From contig NZ_RQXT01000019.1 in the NCBI RefSeq assembly GCF_003863365.1, forward strand, positions 50,001-112,463: a stretch of DNA of 62,463 nucleotides. The letters are read 5' to 3'. Positions 43,982 to 52,387 of this stretch are shown one piece after another (positions within the stretch are counted from its first letter, which is position 1; every line of letters begins with the position of its first letter). This DNA comes from Mesorhizobium tamadayense (GTDB taxonomy: Bacteria > Pseudomonadota > Alphaproteobacteria > Rhizobiales > Rhizobiaceae). A program made the position numbers and the translations under genes. Below the pieces are notes generated by a model. It searched no databases, was not told the DNA's origin, and was given only the letters and a program-made list of their open reading frames with translations.

Positions 43982-44627
43982 CAATTCACCCAACCTGCTT
44001 GGGATACTGATCGCCGTCGGCGTCGTCGGGTTGCTGCCGCTGGCGGTCGTCACGATGACAGGCTTCCTGAAGATTTCGGTCGTGCTGTTTCTCATCCGCA
44101 ACGCGCTCGGCGTCCAGCAGATGCCACCCAATCTGGTGCTCTACGGCATAGCGCTCGTGCTCACGGTCTATGTCACGACGCCGTTGCTAAGCGAGATGTC
44201 GGGCCGGCTTCAGGAAGGGCAGGTTCAGTTCCAGACCACGGACGACCTCGCCAGGGCGGCGCAACTGGTCAGGGAACCTTTGCAGCGACACCTTATGAAA
44301 TTCACCCAGCCGCAGGAGCGGCAGTTCTTTCTCGATGGAACGACCCGTCTGTGGCCGGAACAGGCGCGGCAGAATCTGAAGGACGACGATCTGTCGATCC
44401 TTGTACCCGCCTTTGTCGCATCCGAGCTTACCCGTGCCTTCGAGATCGGCTTCCTGCTTTATCTTCCTTTCCTCATCATCGACATCGTCGTCGCCAATGT
44501 CCTGATGACGCTCGGCATGATCATGGTCTCGCCGGTCCTCATTTCGATCCCGCTGAAACTGTTCCTTTTCGTCGCCATTGATGGCTGGTCGCGGCTGATG
44601 CATGGCCTCATCCTGAGTTACGGCTGA
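43974..44627 (+). CDS. sctR: Type III secretion export apparatus protein SctR
   Basis: A 217-residue inner-membrane protein of the FliP/YscR family: VTMTGFLKISVVLFLIRNAL near residue 27, FVASELTRAFEIGFLLYLPF near 146, LIIDIVVANVLMTLGMIMVS and KLFLFVAIDGW at the end. With SctS and SctT it builds the export pore. The ATG overlaps the SctQ stop region. Confidence 0.96.
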   Translation: MLDNSPNLLGILIAVGVVGLLPLAVVTMTGFLKISVVLFLIRNALGVQQMPPNLVLYGIALVLTVYVTTPLLSEMSGRLQEGQVQFQTTDDLARAAQLVREPLQRHLMKFTQPQERQFFLDGTTRLWPEQARQNLKDDDLSILVPAFVASELTRAFEIGFLLYLPFLIIDIVVANVLMTLGMIMVSPVLISIPLKLFLFVAIDGWSRLMHGLILSYG

Positions 44628-44642
44628 CGCTGGGGGTTTTGC

Positions 44643-44912
44643 ATGAGCAATGACTTCATCCTGGCGAAAGTCCAAAGCGCGCTCCTGACGGTGCTGTTCG
44701 CGTCCAGCCCGGCGATCATCGCGGCGCTGGCCGTCGGCATCCTTGTCGGCCTTGCCCAGGCGCTGACGCAGATCCAGGACCAATCGCTGCCGCAGACGAT
44801 CAAGCTGGTCGTGATCCTGCTGGTTATCATCGTCTTCGGCCCGTTGCTTGGCCAGCAGATCGCGGAGCAGGCCTCGACGGCGCTGGACGAATTCCCCGTC
44901 GTCACGCGTTGA
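44643..44912 (+). CDS. sctS: Type III secretion export apparatus protein SctS
   Basis: An 89-residue protein with two membrane helices of the FliQ/YscS family: SSPAIIAALAVGILVGLAQA, LTQIQDQSLPQTIKLVVILL and VIIVFGPLLG. Length matches the family. It sits between sctR and sctT, and its end overlaps an alternative sctT start. Confidence 0.96.
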   Translation: MSNDFILAKVQSALLTVLFASSPAIIAALAVGILVGLAQALTQIQDQSLPQTIKLVVILLVIIVFGPLLGQQIAEQASTALDEFPVVTR

Positions 44913-44920
44913 GGCACGCG

Positions 44921-45736
44921 ATGCCGGTCGAACCACTCTTCGGGTCCATCAAAGAGCTTCAGTTCTATCTTCTGGCAGGCGCTTTCGCGCTCGCGCGCAT
45001 GACCGGTTTCATGCTGCTGATGCCGCTGTTTTCGCGTGTGCCGCTATCTGGGCTTCTGCGCAACGGCGTTGCTCTGGCGCTGGCGGTTCCGATCTTTCCG
45101 ATGATCGTGAACAAACTGACGAGCACCGACATCACGACGACGATGATCGTCCTCTACATGCTCAAGGAGGTCGTGGTCGGGGTAACGCTCGGGCTGGCGA
45201 TGGGCATACCGTTCTGGGCGGCGGAGGCCGCGGGCGATATCCTGGATCTGCAGCGCGGTTCCTCGATGGGGACGCTGATCGATCCGATGATGACGCATGA
45301 GACGAGCGCCACCGGCACCTTGCTTGCCGTCATCATGGTCACGCTCTACCTGGCAGCCGGCGGCCTGCAACTGTCCCTGACCAGCCTCTACGACAGCTAC
45401 GGCCTCTGGCCTATCGACCAACTTCTGCCTGTGTTCAGCAAGGATGCAGCCGGCATCTTCCTCGGTCTGCTGAACCGCATCCTGATGATGGCGCTGACCC
45501 TTGTTTTCCCGCTCGTCATCAGCATGCTCTTGTCCGACATCGTGCTGGCTTTCCTGGCGCGCGCCTCGCCGCACCTGAATGTTTTTGCGCTGTCGCTGGT
45601 CGTGAAGACGCTGGTCTTCAGCCTCGTTTTTGTACTCTACGCGGCTTTCCTGCTCTTCTACATGAACCGCGACCTTGGCTTCCTGCACGAGGCAGGCCGG
45701 CAGATAGAAGTGATCGGCTGCCGCGCCTGTCAGTGA
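44921..45736 (+). CDS. sctT: Type III secretion export apparatus protein SctT
   Basis: A 271-residue inner-membrane protein of the FliR/YscT family with about six membrane segments. Signatures include FALARMTGFMLLMPLFSRVP near residue 22 and VVGVTLGLAMGIPFWAAEAA near 83, with GDILDLQRGSSMGTLIDP following. The ATG at 44921 has GAGG before it; a TTG at 44909 overlapping the SctS stop is possible. It is the last gene of the rhc-like operon; SctU, usually next, is 29 kb away on the other strand. Confidence 0.95.
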   Translation: MPVEPLFGSIKELQFYLLAGAFALARMTGFMLLMPLFSRVPLSGLLRNGVALALAVPIFPMIVNKLTSTDITTTMIVLYMLKEVVVGVTLGLAMGIPFWAAEAAGDILDLQRGSSMGTLIDPMMTHETSATGTLLAVIMVTLYLAAGGLQLSLTSLYDSYGLWPIDQLLPVFSKDAAGIFLGLLNRILMMALTLVFPLVISMLLSDIVLAFLARASPHLNVFALSLVVKTLVFSLVFVLYAAFLLFYMNRDLGFLHEAGRQIEVIGCRACQ

Positions 45737-45907
45737 GAACAGGCAAGGTTTATGCGCAAACGCTAATGATAATGGCAGTCTCTGTTGGTCGGCCAATAAA
45801 TACAATTTATCATTGATGAAAGATTCTGACAATTTGACAAGCGGGCGACCTGCCGATGATCTTACGCCCTCCCGACGTGTCTGTAAAAGTGCATACTCTC
45901 GAAGGCC

Positions 45908-46735
45908 ATGGCTCGCCAGACCACCGCATTGATCTATGACAATTTACGACTGGTCGATGCGGATAGGCTGCGCAGACTGGTTAGAACGGGTGCCTATGAA
46001 GGGTACACAGGAGGGCTTGCGAGCGGCAAGCTGCAGGCCAATGTTGTGATTGTACCCCGCAGGTTTGCCGGCGATTTCCATCAGTTTTGCGCCCGCAACC
46101 CGAAGCCTTGTCCTTTGGTAGGAGTCAGTCGCGCCGGCAGCCCATTGCTTCCAGCCCTAGGGGATATCGATATCCGAACCGATGCGCCTCAATATAACAT
46201 CTACTGCTTCGGGGAAGTGATCCGTCGGAAAACGGACATCATCGACCTGTGGCGGGATGATTTTGCCGCTTTCGCGCTCGGCAGCTGGCTTACCGTCGAG
46301 GCTGCGCTTGCCGAGAAGGGCGTGAAACTTCGCCGTATCAGCTACGGCAAATCGTCCCCCAAGTTTCGAACCAGGATCGAGACCTGCCACGTCGGACCGT
46401 TTGGCAGCGAAATGGTTGTCTCCATGCGCCCGATAAGACAGTGCGACGTCGACAAGGTTCGCGCCCTCACCGCACGCTTCCCTCATGCCCACGGCTCTCC
46501 CGTCCATGTCGGCGATCCGTCGATCATCGGAATAAGAGATTTGATGACTCCCGACTGGGGCGATGCGGTCGAAATCATGGAAGGAGAGGTCCCGGTATTC
46601 TGGGCCAGCAGCCTGACCGCGCAAGACGCTCTCGCTCGCGCCGAACTCGCAGTCTCGATCACAGTATCGCCGGGGCACATGCTGATCACCGACTTGAATG
46701 CACGAGCGGACGTGGGCGCTTTCAAGGTCTACTAG
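45908..46735 (+). CDS. Putative hydro-lyase of the DUF1445 family (D-glutamate cyclase-like)
   Basis: A 275-residue protein matching the DUF1445 pattern throughout: YTGGLASGKLQANVVIVPRR, FCARNPKPCPLVGVSRAG, DIDIRTDAPQYNIY, VVSMRPIRQCDVDKV, HGSPVHVGDPSIIGIRDLM and GHMLITDLNA. Family members are annotated as putative hydro-lyases, and one branch is related to D-glutamate cyclase. Length is normal. It stands alone after the T3SS operon, with an A/T-rich promoter-like stretch before it, and has no clear link to its neighbours. Confidence 0.88.
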   Translation: MARQTTALIYDNLRLVDADRLRRLVRTGAYEGYTGGLASGKLQANVVIVPRRFAGDFHQFCARNPKPCPLVGVSRAGSPLLPALGDIDIRTDAPQYNIYCFGEVIRRKTDIIDLWRDDFAAFALGSWLTVEAALAEKGVKLRRISYGKSSPKFRTRIETCHVGPFGSEMVVSMRPIRQCDVDKVRALTARFPHAHGSPVHVGDPSIIGIRDLMTPDWGDAVEIMEGEVPVFWASSLTAQDALARAELAVSITVSPGHMLITDLNARADVGAFKVY

Positions 46736-47243
46736 CAAGCGCAAGGCGGGCATCTTCGACCCTAGCCTCTACGGCCACTGTCACGACCCAGCCCGACTTT
46801 CCTTGGTCCGATCCGCCACTGTTGTGCCCGATTGGGATTTAGCAGTTCAGCAATCCATAGGCTGGCGGAGCCATGCGGAACAATACGGGAAGACGTCAGA
46901 TTCTGACCCACGAAAAAGCCAATGAAATCAAGGTTCTTGCTACGCCCTCCGGGCCCACCAATTATATATCAATGACTTAGCAACGCTTCAGGGCTCGGTT
47001 AGCCAATTCTATCTGGCGAACCTTACTGCATCGCTTTGATTTCATTGACTTGTGGTGGGCTACCGACAATTCGAGGAGGCAGTTGGCGAGATGGTGCGCG
47101 CTCGCCCAGAATTCGCCGCCAGCGGCAATGCTCCCGCCTTGTCGACTTCGATATCCATGGGGGCTGCCGGGATCGCGCCTCGTGTCAGGGGAGGGGTGCG
47201 CGCATCATTGTTGGCTGGATCAGAATCGAGGCGTCTTCGTTTA
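46736..47243. other. Gene-free stretch before the CsoR-type gene
   Basis: About 500 bases with no convincing gene. It includes an A/T-rich segment near 46960-46980. Frames in the second half extend into the repressor gene but have no recognisable sequence before the operator at 47244. Confidence 0.4.
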
Positions 47244-47261
47244 TATCCCCTCCGGGGGATA
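47244..47261. promoter_or_regulatory. Probable operator of the CsoR/RcnR-type repressor
   Basis: TATCCCC and GGGGATA are perfect inverted arms with a four-base centre (TCCG), directly before the repressor's ATG. C/G tracts flanked by AT steps are the usual binding site of RcnR/DmeR-type nickel/cobalt repressors. Confidence 0.6.
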
Positions 47262-47265
47262 GTAG

Positions 47266-47552
47266 ATGGGCATGAGCGAGCAACCCATATCCACGAAACC
47301 CACCCCGATATCATCAAGCGGCTGAAGCGCCCTGACGGGCATCTCAACGGTGTCATCGAAATGATCGAGATCGGCCGGCCCTGCCTCCATATCGCTCCGC
47401 CGCTTTGTGCTGTCGAGAAGGCCATCTCGCAGGCCAAGAAGACCTTGATCCAGGATCACCTCAACCACTGCCTTGAAGACGTCGTCGGGCCGCTGGCGCG
47501 CGAGCAGCGCCGCTCGATCGACGAGTTCAAGGACATCGCAAAGGACCTGTGA
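47266..47552 (+). pseudogene. CsoR/RcnR family metal-responsive repressor with an apparent frameshift near its start
   Basis: The frame from about 47283 encodes an almost complete family protein: THIHETHPDIIKRLKRPDGH, VIEMIEIGRPCLHIAPPL, AVEKAISQAKKTLIQDHLNH, CLEDVV, with the metal-site Cys and His residues of the nickel/cobalt branch. No ATG, GTG or TTG exists in this frame between the operator and the protein. The ATGs at 47266 and 47272, ideally placed after the operator, are one frame off, as if one base had been lost near 47276-47284. It is probably inactive unless sequence error or unusual initiation restores it. No intact DmeF- or RcnA-type efflux gene follows. Confidence 0.6.
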
Positions 47553-47738
47553 GAAAACGCCACTTTAGGCCAGTGAACCAAGCCATGGGCAGCCATGGAC
47601 ATGATCATGGCGATGAAGACAATGATGATCCCGGCCAGATCCTCGACACGGGCCCGCAGGTATAGCGCTGCTCGGAAGAATGCGATGAGCGAGGTCGTCC
47701 ACACCTTCACGATCTGAAGCCAGAGGCGGGACGAACCT

Positions 47739-48470
47739 CTATTTTACGCTGAAGCCGCCATCAGCCATCAGCACCGCGCCGTTGATGATTGCCGCTTCGT
47801 CTGACGCAAGATAGCGTGCGGCCGCTGCGATTTCGGAAGGCTTGGCAAAACGACCGACGGGGATGTCCTTTCTGGCCTTTTCTCCCTTTTCGCCCGACCA
47901 GCCGATAAGCGCCATAGGCGTTTCGACCACCGTCGGCGCGATCGCGTTGGCGGTGATACCGAATCTGGCCCATTCTATCGCCATCACCTTTGTCAGATTG
48001 ATCAGGCCCGCTTTGCTGGCGCCATAGGCAGCATGCTCTTCGATGGCGAGGACAGCGGCTTGCGAGGAGATGTTGATGACGCGCCCGCGGCCCGAAGCCT
48101 TGAGATAAGGCAGAGCAGCGACAGCGACGAGCCAAGGCCCCCTGAGATTGATCCGCATCGTCTTGTCCCAGGCTTCGAATTTTGGTTCCCCGACAGGGAA
48201 AACGATGCCGAGTCCGGCATTGTTGACAAGAATGTCGATGCCCATCGCCGCACCAATCTGATCGACGACAGAAGCGATGGCGCCCGGATCTTCAAGATCG
48301 AGCACGAAGCCCTTGTGGGGAGCTCCGAGGCGTGATGCCAGTTCCGACGGATCATGGATGTCAACAAGCGCCAATCGGGCACCGGTTGCTGCGAAGCATT
48401 CCGCCATCGCCTTGCCAATTCCGCCGGCAGCCCCGGTAATCATTACCGTACGACCCGCCAAGTCATTCAT
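47739..48470 (-). CDS. SDR family oxidoreductase
   Basis: A 243-residue classical short-chain dehydrogenase. TGAAGGIG (near residue 11) binds NAD(P), NNAG lies near 84, and the catalytic set includes ISSQ and YGASK near 147. The ending GAVLMADGGFSVK is typical. I start at the ATG 48470 (MNDLAGRTVMITG), preceded by GGAGCG; the open frame upstream is not needed. It is last in a leftward gene series with two more SDRs, the GatZ-like gene and a kinase, and probably oxidises or reduces a polyol or ketose. Confidence 0.9.
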   Translation of the reverse strand: MNDLAGRTVMITGAAGGIGKAMAECFAATGARLALVDIHDPSELASRLGAPHKGFVLDLEDPGAIASVVDQIGAAMGIDILVNNAGLGIVFPVGEPKFEAWDKTMRINLRGPWLVAVAALPYLKASGRGRVINISSQAAVLAIEEHAAYGASKAGLINLTKVMAIEWARFGITANAIAPTVVETPMALIGWSGEKGEKARKDIPVGRFAKPSEIAAAARYLASDEAAIINGAVLMADGGFSVK

Positions 48471-48526
48471 GGTAACGCTCGCTCCCGTTGACGCAATCGA
48501 GGCTTCTGGCTGCCCCTTTTCCCCGT

Positions 48527-49255
48527 TCAGATGTCGAAGTTGGTGGGCAGGATGACGATGTCCCTGATCGTGACGTTGCGCGGCCGGGTCAGCATGAACA
48601 TCACCGCATCGGCGACCTCTTGTGGTTCGATCAGGCTGCCGTTCTCCTTGGCTTTGCGGAGATTTTCTTCCGGCCAATCGGCAAGGAGGGCGGAGATGAC
48701 CGGGCCTGGAGAAACCTCCCCGACGCGAATCCCGTGCTTGTTCAACTGGCGGCGCATCGTCTGCACAAAGCAGGTCATGGCCCATTTGGATGCCGAATAG
48801 ACCGGCTCCCATGGCACGGGAAAATGACCGGCAACCGAACTGGTGACGATAATGTCGCCGCCGCCGCGTTCGATCATGTGCGGGATCACGGTACGGACGT
48901 TCTTCATGACCGCGTTGACGTTCAGGTTCAGCATCCGATCGATGGCATCGAGATCTGTCTCGGTCAAATCGCCCCCGATGTACGACCCTGCATTGGCGTG
49001 GAGGATATCAAGATGTCCTGCCTTCTCGACGACACCACTCAGAAGCGTTGCGCAGCTCACCGGATCAAGCAGGTCGACCTTCAGCGGAATCGCGTTCTTG
49101 CCCAGCTTCTCGCAAAGCGCCTCCATGGCCTGTTGGTTACGATCGATCATGACCACAGTTGCGCCTTCGCCGAGCATGGCCTCCACGCTCGCCAGTCCGA
49201 TACCTGACGCGCCTCCGGTGACTGCCGCTACCTTGCCTTCGAGTTTCCCTACCAT
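48527..49255 (-). CDS. SDR family oxidoreductase
   Basis: A 242-residue classical short-chain dehydrogenase. TGGASGIG binds NAD(P), HANAG replaces the usual NNAG near residue 84, and the active site has TSSVAG and YSASK near 148. The C-terminal part (ADAVMFMLTRPRNVTIRDIV) resembles YdfG-type enzymes, which act on hydroxy acids or sugar derivatives. The start MVGKLEGKVAAVTGG at 49255 is the natural one although the ribosome-binding site is weak. It belongs to the polyol gene series. Confidence 0.9.
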   Translation of the reverse strand: MVGKLEGKVAAVTGGASGIGLASVEAMLGEGATVVMIDRNQQAMEALCEKLGKNAIPLKVDLLDPVSCATLLSGVVEKAGHLDILHANAGSYIGGDLTETDLDAIDRMLNLNVNAVMKNVRTVIPHMIERGGGDIIVTSSVAGHFPVPWEPVYSASKWAMTCFVQTMRRQLNKHGIRVGEVSPGPVISALLADWPEENLRKAKENGSLIEPQEVADAVMFMLTRPRNVTIRDIVILPTNFDI

Positions 49256-49290
49256 GACGTTTGTTCCGTTTTCTCGTGGTGAATGTTTGC

Positions 49291-50055
49291 TCAGTGGGTG
49301 GTGTAGCCGCCGTCCGCCGTCAGCACGGCGCCGGTGACATAGCTTGCTGCGTCCGAACACAGGAACAGCGCACAGGTGGCCATTTCCTCCGGCTGAGCGA
49401 AGCGGCCCATCGGCGTGTTCTCGGTCCAGACCGTGCTCCACTCTCTGTTGGCAATGCCGCCTTCGGTCATGTCGCTGATCACATAGCCAGGAGCCAGGGC
49501 ATTGACGCGTATGTTGCGGGCCGCATACTCGAAGGCCATGACCTTCGTCATTTGATGAATTGCGGCCTTCGAGGAATTATACGCGACCTGCAGTTGCGGC
49601 TTGTTGGCCACATCGGCGGAAATCGAGCCAATGTTGAGAATTGTGCCGCCAGCCTGGCGGAGCATCGGCCTTATCGCCTCTCGCGCAATTCGAAAGGGAG
49701 CGACAAGGTTTGTATCCAGAATGAAGTTGAGGCGCTGGTCATCGAATTCATCGAAATTGCCATTATCGGCAACGCCGGCGTTGTTGACGAGAATGTCGAG
49801 CCGACCGAAACGTTCGAGCGCCGCGCTGACCAGTCTGCCGGGCGTTTCACGATCGCGGACATCACCGGCGATCCAGGCGACACGGACGCGATGGCCCTCC
49901 AGAAGGTCCTTCACCGCATCTGTGCAGGTGCGGCCGGTGATCACCACGTTCGCGCCTGCCTCCACGAAGATCTTCACGATGGCCAGGCCGATGCCACGGC
50001 TCCCGCCCGTAACCAACGCGGTCTTTCCGTCAATCCTGAATTTGTCCAACGCCAT
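49291..50055 (-). CDS. SDR family oxidoreductase (polyol/ketose dehydrogenase-like)
   Basis: A 254-residue short-chain dehydrogenase. TGGSRGIG near residue 15, NNAG near 92 and YNSSK near 159 are the cofactor and catalytic motifs; the end reads GAVLTADGGYTTH. Family members of this type oxidise sugar alcohols such as galactitol or sorbitol. GGAGGCAGACG precedes the ATG at 50055. The GatZ-like gene lies just upstream on the same strand, which supports a role in the same ketose pathway. Confidence 0.9.
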   Translation of the reverse strand: MALDKFRIDGKTALVTGGSRGIGLAIVKIFVEAGANVVITGRTCTDAVKDLLEGHRVRVAWIAGDVRDRETPGRLVSAALERFGRLDILVNNAGVADNGNFDEFDDQRLNFILDTNLVAPFRIAREAIRPMLRQAGGTILNIGSISADVANKPQLQVAYNSSKAAIHQMTKVMAFEYAARNIRVNALAPGYVISDMTEGGIANREWSTVWTENTPMGRFAQPEEMATCALFLCSDAASYVTGAVLTADGGYTTH

Positions 50056-50095
50056 CGTCTGCCTCCGGTCTGCAATTGTGCTTAGTGATCGACGG

Positions 50096-51364
50096 TCAGG
50101 TGCCACACGCCCGCTCGTAGGTTTCAATGCTTTGCCTGACGCGACCGATCACGATCTCCTCGCCGTCGCAGTCGAGGTCAGCCCAGGCAGCCGCCGAAGG
50201 CATGTGCTGGTGAAAGAGCGTCGCCGGCACCTTTCGCCCCTTCAGCATCTTGAAGAGTCGATCGCAGGCGGTGCGGGCCTGCGCAGAGGCCCAATAGTAT
50301 CGGATGCGGTCGGAATAGGAGTAATGACGCAGGACCCGTTTCTCGTCATCGCTGCCATGATAGTGGCTTTGCCAATTCTTCGCGGCGCCGCACATCAGTT
50401 CCTCCATGGCGTGATAGAGTGGACGCTCGCCATAATCGGGCACCATGTCGGAAGCGATCAGGTCGAGCGCGTAAAGCGCTTCGCGCAGTTTGAAGGTCAG
50501 TTCCGGGCCGACTTTAAGGATGGCAAAGCCGTCCTCGACGAGTTCGCGCAATGGGCCTTGGCCCTGATAGTCTGTCGAATGGGCTTCGAAGATCAGCGGC
50601 GGCAATTCGCTCAGCGTGGCCGCCAGAGCGTGGGCTTTCACCCGATCGTAGAAGATCACGTTCTGGTTGCCGAATTCCACGCCCGGCTGCACCACAAGTC
50701 CAATGGCGCGGGAAAAGGCGTCCTCGATCCCGGCAGACTGGAACGCTTTGGCGTGAATGGCGTGCGTTTGACGGGCAGCCACGGGGCCGGTCGGAGTGAT
50801 CGCATCCAGCGCATGATTGGCACCGCCGGGTGGTGGCACTTCCGTGCCAATGATGTAGATCGGGCTCGCCCCGCCACTTTCCGCCGCCGCCCGTTCCGCA
50901 ACGCCCGCCAGTCTGGCCGCGCGCTCGGCGATGGTGTGATCATCGAGCGCGATGGGTTCGCCTTTGCAACCCATCGAGGCATCGAGGTGTATCTTGCGGA
51001 AACCGGCACGGACATAGGCGTCCACCATCGCCTGCGCTTGCCCCATTGCCTCCTCTGCATCCCGGTCCTTCCACGGATTGGGGCCCAGATGATCGCCACC
51101 AAGTACGATCAGATCTTTCGGGCATTGCTCCGTCACCGCGAGCGTTTCCACCATGGCCGCGAAGTCAGATGGCGTCATGCCCGTATAGCCACCCAGATGG
51201 TTGACCTGGTTACATGTCGCCTCGATCAAAACGGTGGTGCCGGTGTCCCGGCCGTGGCGCAGTGCGGCTTTCAGCACCAATGGATGCGCGGAGCAGACCG
51301 AGGTCACCCCTAGTTTCTTTCCTTGCCTATGCAACAACGGCAGATCTTCAATCGTCACGCGCAT
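50096..51364 (-). CDS. GatZ/KbaZ-like protein (COG4573; tagatose-bisphosphate aldolase subunit or tagatose-6-phosphate epimerase)
   Basis: A 422-residue TIM-barrel protein of the GatZ/KbaZ family: GVTSVCSAHPLVLKAALRHG, VLIEATCNQVNHLGGYTGMT, LGGDHLGPNPWKD, YIIGTEVPPPGGA and PLIFEAHSTDYQ. In E. coli GatZ supports the catalytic GatY aldolase. No GatY-type gene is in this window, and I recall that agrobacterial relatives work as D-tagatose-6-phosphate 4-epimerases, which would suit a kinase-epimerase route to fructose-6-phosphate. The ATG at 51364 overlaps the kinase stop. Exact activity is undecided between these two. Confidence 0.9.
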   Translation of the reverse strand: MRVTIEDLPLLHRQGKKLGVTSVCSAHPLVLKAALRHGRDTGTTVLIEATCNQVNHLGGYTGMTPSDFAAMVETLAVTEQCPKDLIVLGGDHLGPNPWKDRDAEEAMGQAQAMVDAYVRAGFRKIHLDASMGCKGEPIALDDHTIAERAARLAGVAERAAAESGGASPIYIIGTEVPPPGGANHALDAITPTGPVAARQTHAIHAKAFQSAGIEDAFSRAIGLVVQPGVEFGNQNVIFYDRVKAHALAATLSELPPLIFEAHSTDYQGQGPLRELVEDGFAILKVGPELTFKLREALYALDLIASDMVPDYGERPLYHAMEELMCGAAKNWQSHYHGSDDEKRVLRHYSYSDRIRYYWASAQARTACDRLFKMLKGRKVPATLFHQHMPSAAAWADLDCDGEEIVIGRVRQSIETYERACGT

Positions 51365-52353
51365 CAGCTTCTTCTCGCCGTTCGTGTGATGAACTCTTCC
51401 AGTTCGGCGCGCGTGCCGGCGCCCTCCATTGGACCAAGGCGCGTCACGTTGCGTGCGCCAGCCGCATTGCCGAATTCGAGCGCCTTCTCCAGGGGCATGC
51501 CCAGCCGCCGGCATGCTACGTATGCTCCGCCAAAGCAGTCGCCAGCGCCGGTCGGGTCCATCTCATCGACGAGAAATCCGGGACAGTTTGTATGGGTACC
51601 CCCTCGGTGGTAGGCCGACGATCCATCTTTGCCGCGCTTGATCGCGATCTCTTTGACGCCGCGATTGAACAGCATCTCTATCGCGCGATTCTCTGTTTCC
51701 ACGCCCGCGGCCAGGAACAACTCCTCGCCCGACGGCAGCAACAAGTCTGCCTTGTCGACGAGAGCCGCGAATTTCTCCTCGGTCTGACCGTGGGTCAGCA
51801 GTTCCTTGCGCAGGTTCGGATCAAGCGACATCGTGCCGCCGCGCGCCTTGATCAGAGCGATCGCGTGTTCGGTGATCTCCCAGGCTGCGGGGCTGGCGAA
51901 AACAGTTCCCATGACGTGGATATGACCGCAGCGCGTGATGAGTGCTTCGACCTCATGGGTCCATTCCAACCGCGCTGCGGCGGACTTGGCGATATTGTAG
52001 ACAAAGTCGCGGCTACCGTCCTCGCGGTAGCGGACGAAGGCGCTGCCGGTGGGGTATTCCGGCGAAACAGCAATAGCGGAAGTATCGACGCCATCCCGCT
52101 TGAGACGCTCGGTGTTGACGACGCCAAAATCATCGTCGCCAACCGTGCCGACTATTGCAGCCGCTCCGCCCACACGCGCGCATTGATCGATGAAGATGGC
52201 GGGCGCACCGCTCGGGAAGGGACCGATAAGATCGATGGGCTCCAGGAACCCAGTTCCTGTTTGTTTCGCAACGATCTCGACCAATATCTCTCCGACTGTC
52301 ACGGTCGGTCCGAGTGAATCTGGCGCCAGCGTTTGGATAAGGTCGTTCGTCAA
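51364..52353 (-). CDS. PfkB family carbohydrate kinase (candidate tagatose/ketose kinase)
   Basis: A 329-residue ribokinase-fold kinase. The C-terminal signature DPTGAGDCFGGAYVACRRLG (near residue 266) forms the anion hole and contains the catalytic Asp; VGGAAAIVGTVGDDDFG near 61 is the N-terminal PfkB signature. In the context of GatZ, SDRs and a ketose epimerase, the likely substrate is D-tagatose or another ketohexose, phosphorylated at C6. It lies 35 bases after the ROK regulator gene and overlaps the GatZ-like gene by one base. Confidence 0.92.
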   Translation of the reverse strand: MTNDLIQTLAPDSLGPTVTVGEILVEIVAKQTGTGFLEPIDLIGPFPSGAPAIFIDQCARVGGAAAIVGTVGDDDFGVVNTERLKRDGVDTSAIAVSPEYPTGSAFVRYREDGSRDFVYNIAKSAAARLEWTHEVEALITRCGHIHVMGTVFASPAAWEITEHAIALIKARGGTMSLDPNLRKELLTHGQTEEKFAALVDKADLLLPSGEELFLAAGVETENRAIEMLFNRGVKEIAIKRGKDGSSAYHRGGTHTNCPGFLVDEMDPTGAGDCFGGAYVACRRLGMPLEKALEFGNAAGARNVTRLGPMEGAGTRAELEEFITRTARRS

Positions 52354-52387
52354 ATGCCAAAATCCTGCGTTTGATGCGTTTCACTCT

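Noticed and set aside
46925..46985. CCGGGCCCACCA followed by A/T-rich sequence, at first sight like a tRNA 3' end or attachment site.
   Set aside because: No cloverleaf can be formed upstream, no T-loop sequence, and no integrase gene or matching direct repeat was found.
47553..47738. His/Asp-rich plus-strand frame and a hydrophobic minus-strand frame after the CsoR-type gene, possibly remains of a metal efflux gene.
   Set aside because: Neither frame has a start, a recognisable motif or sufficient length; at most gene debris.
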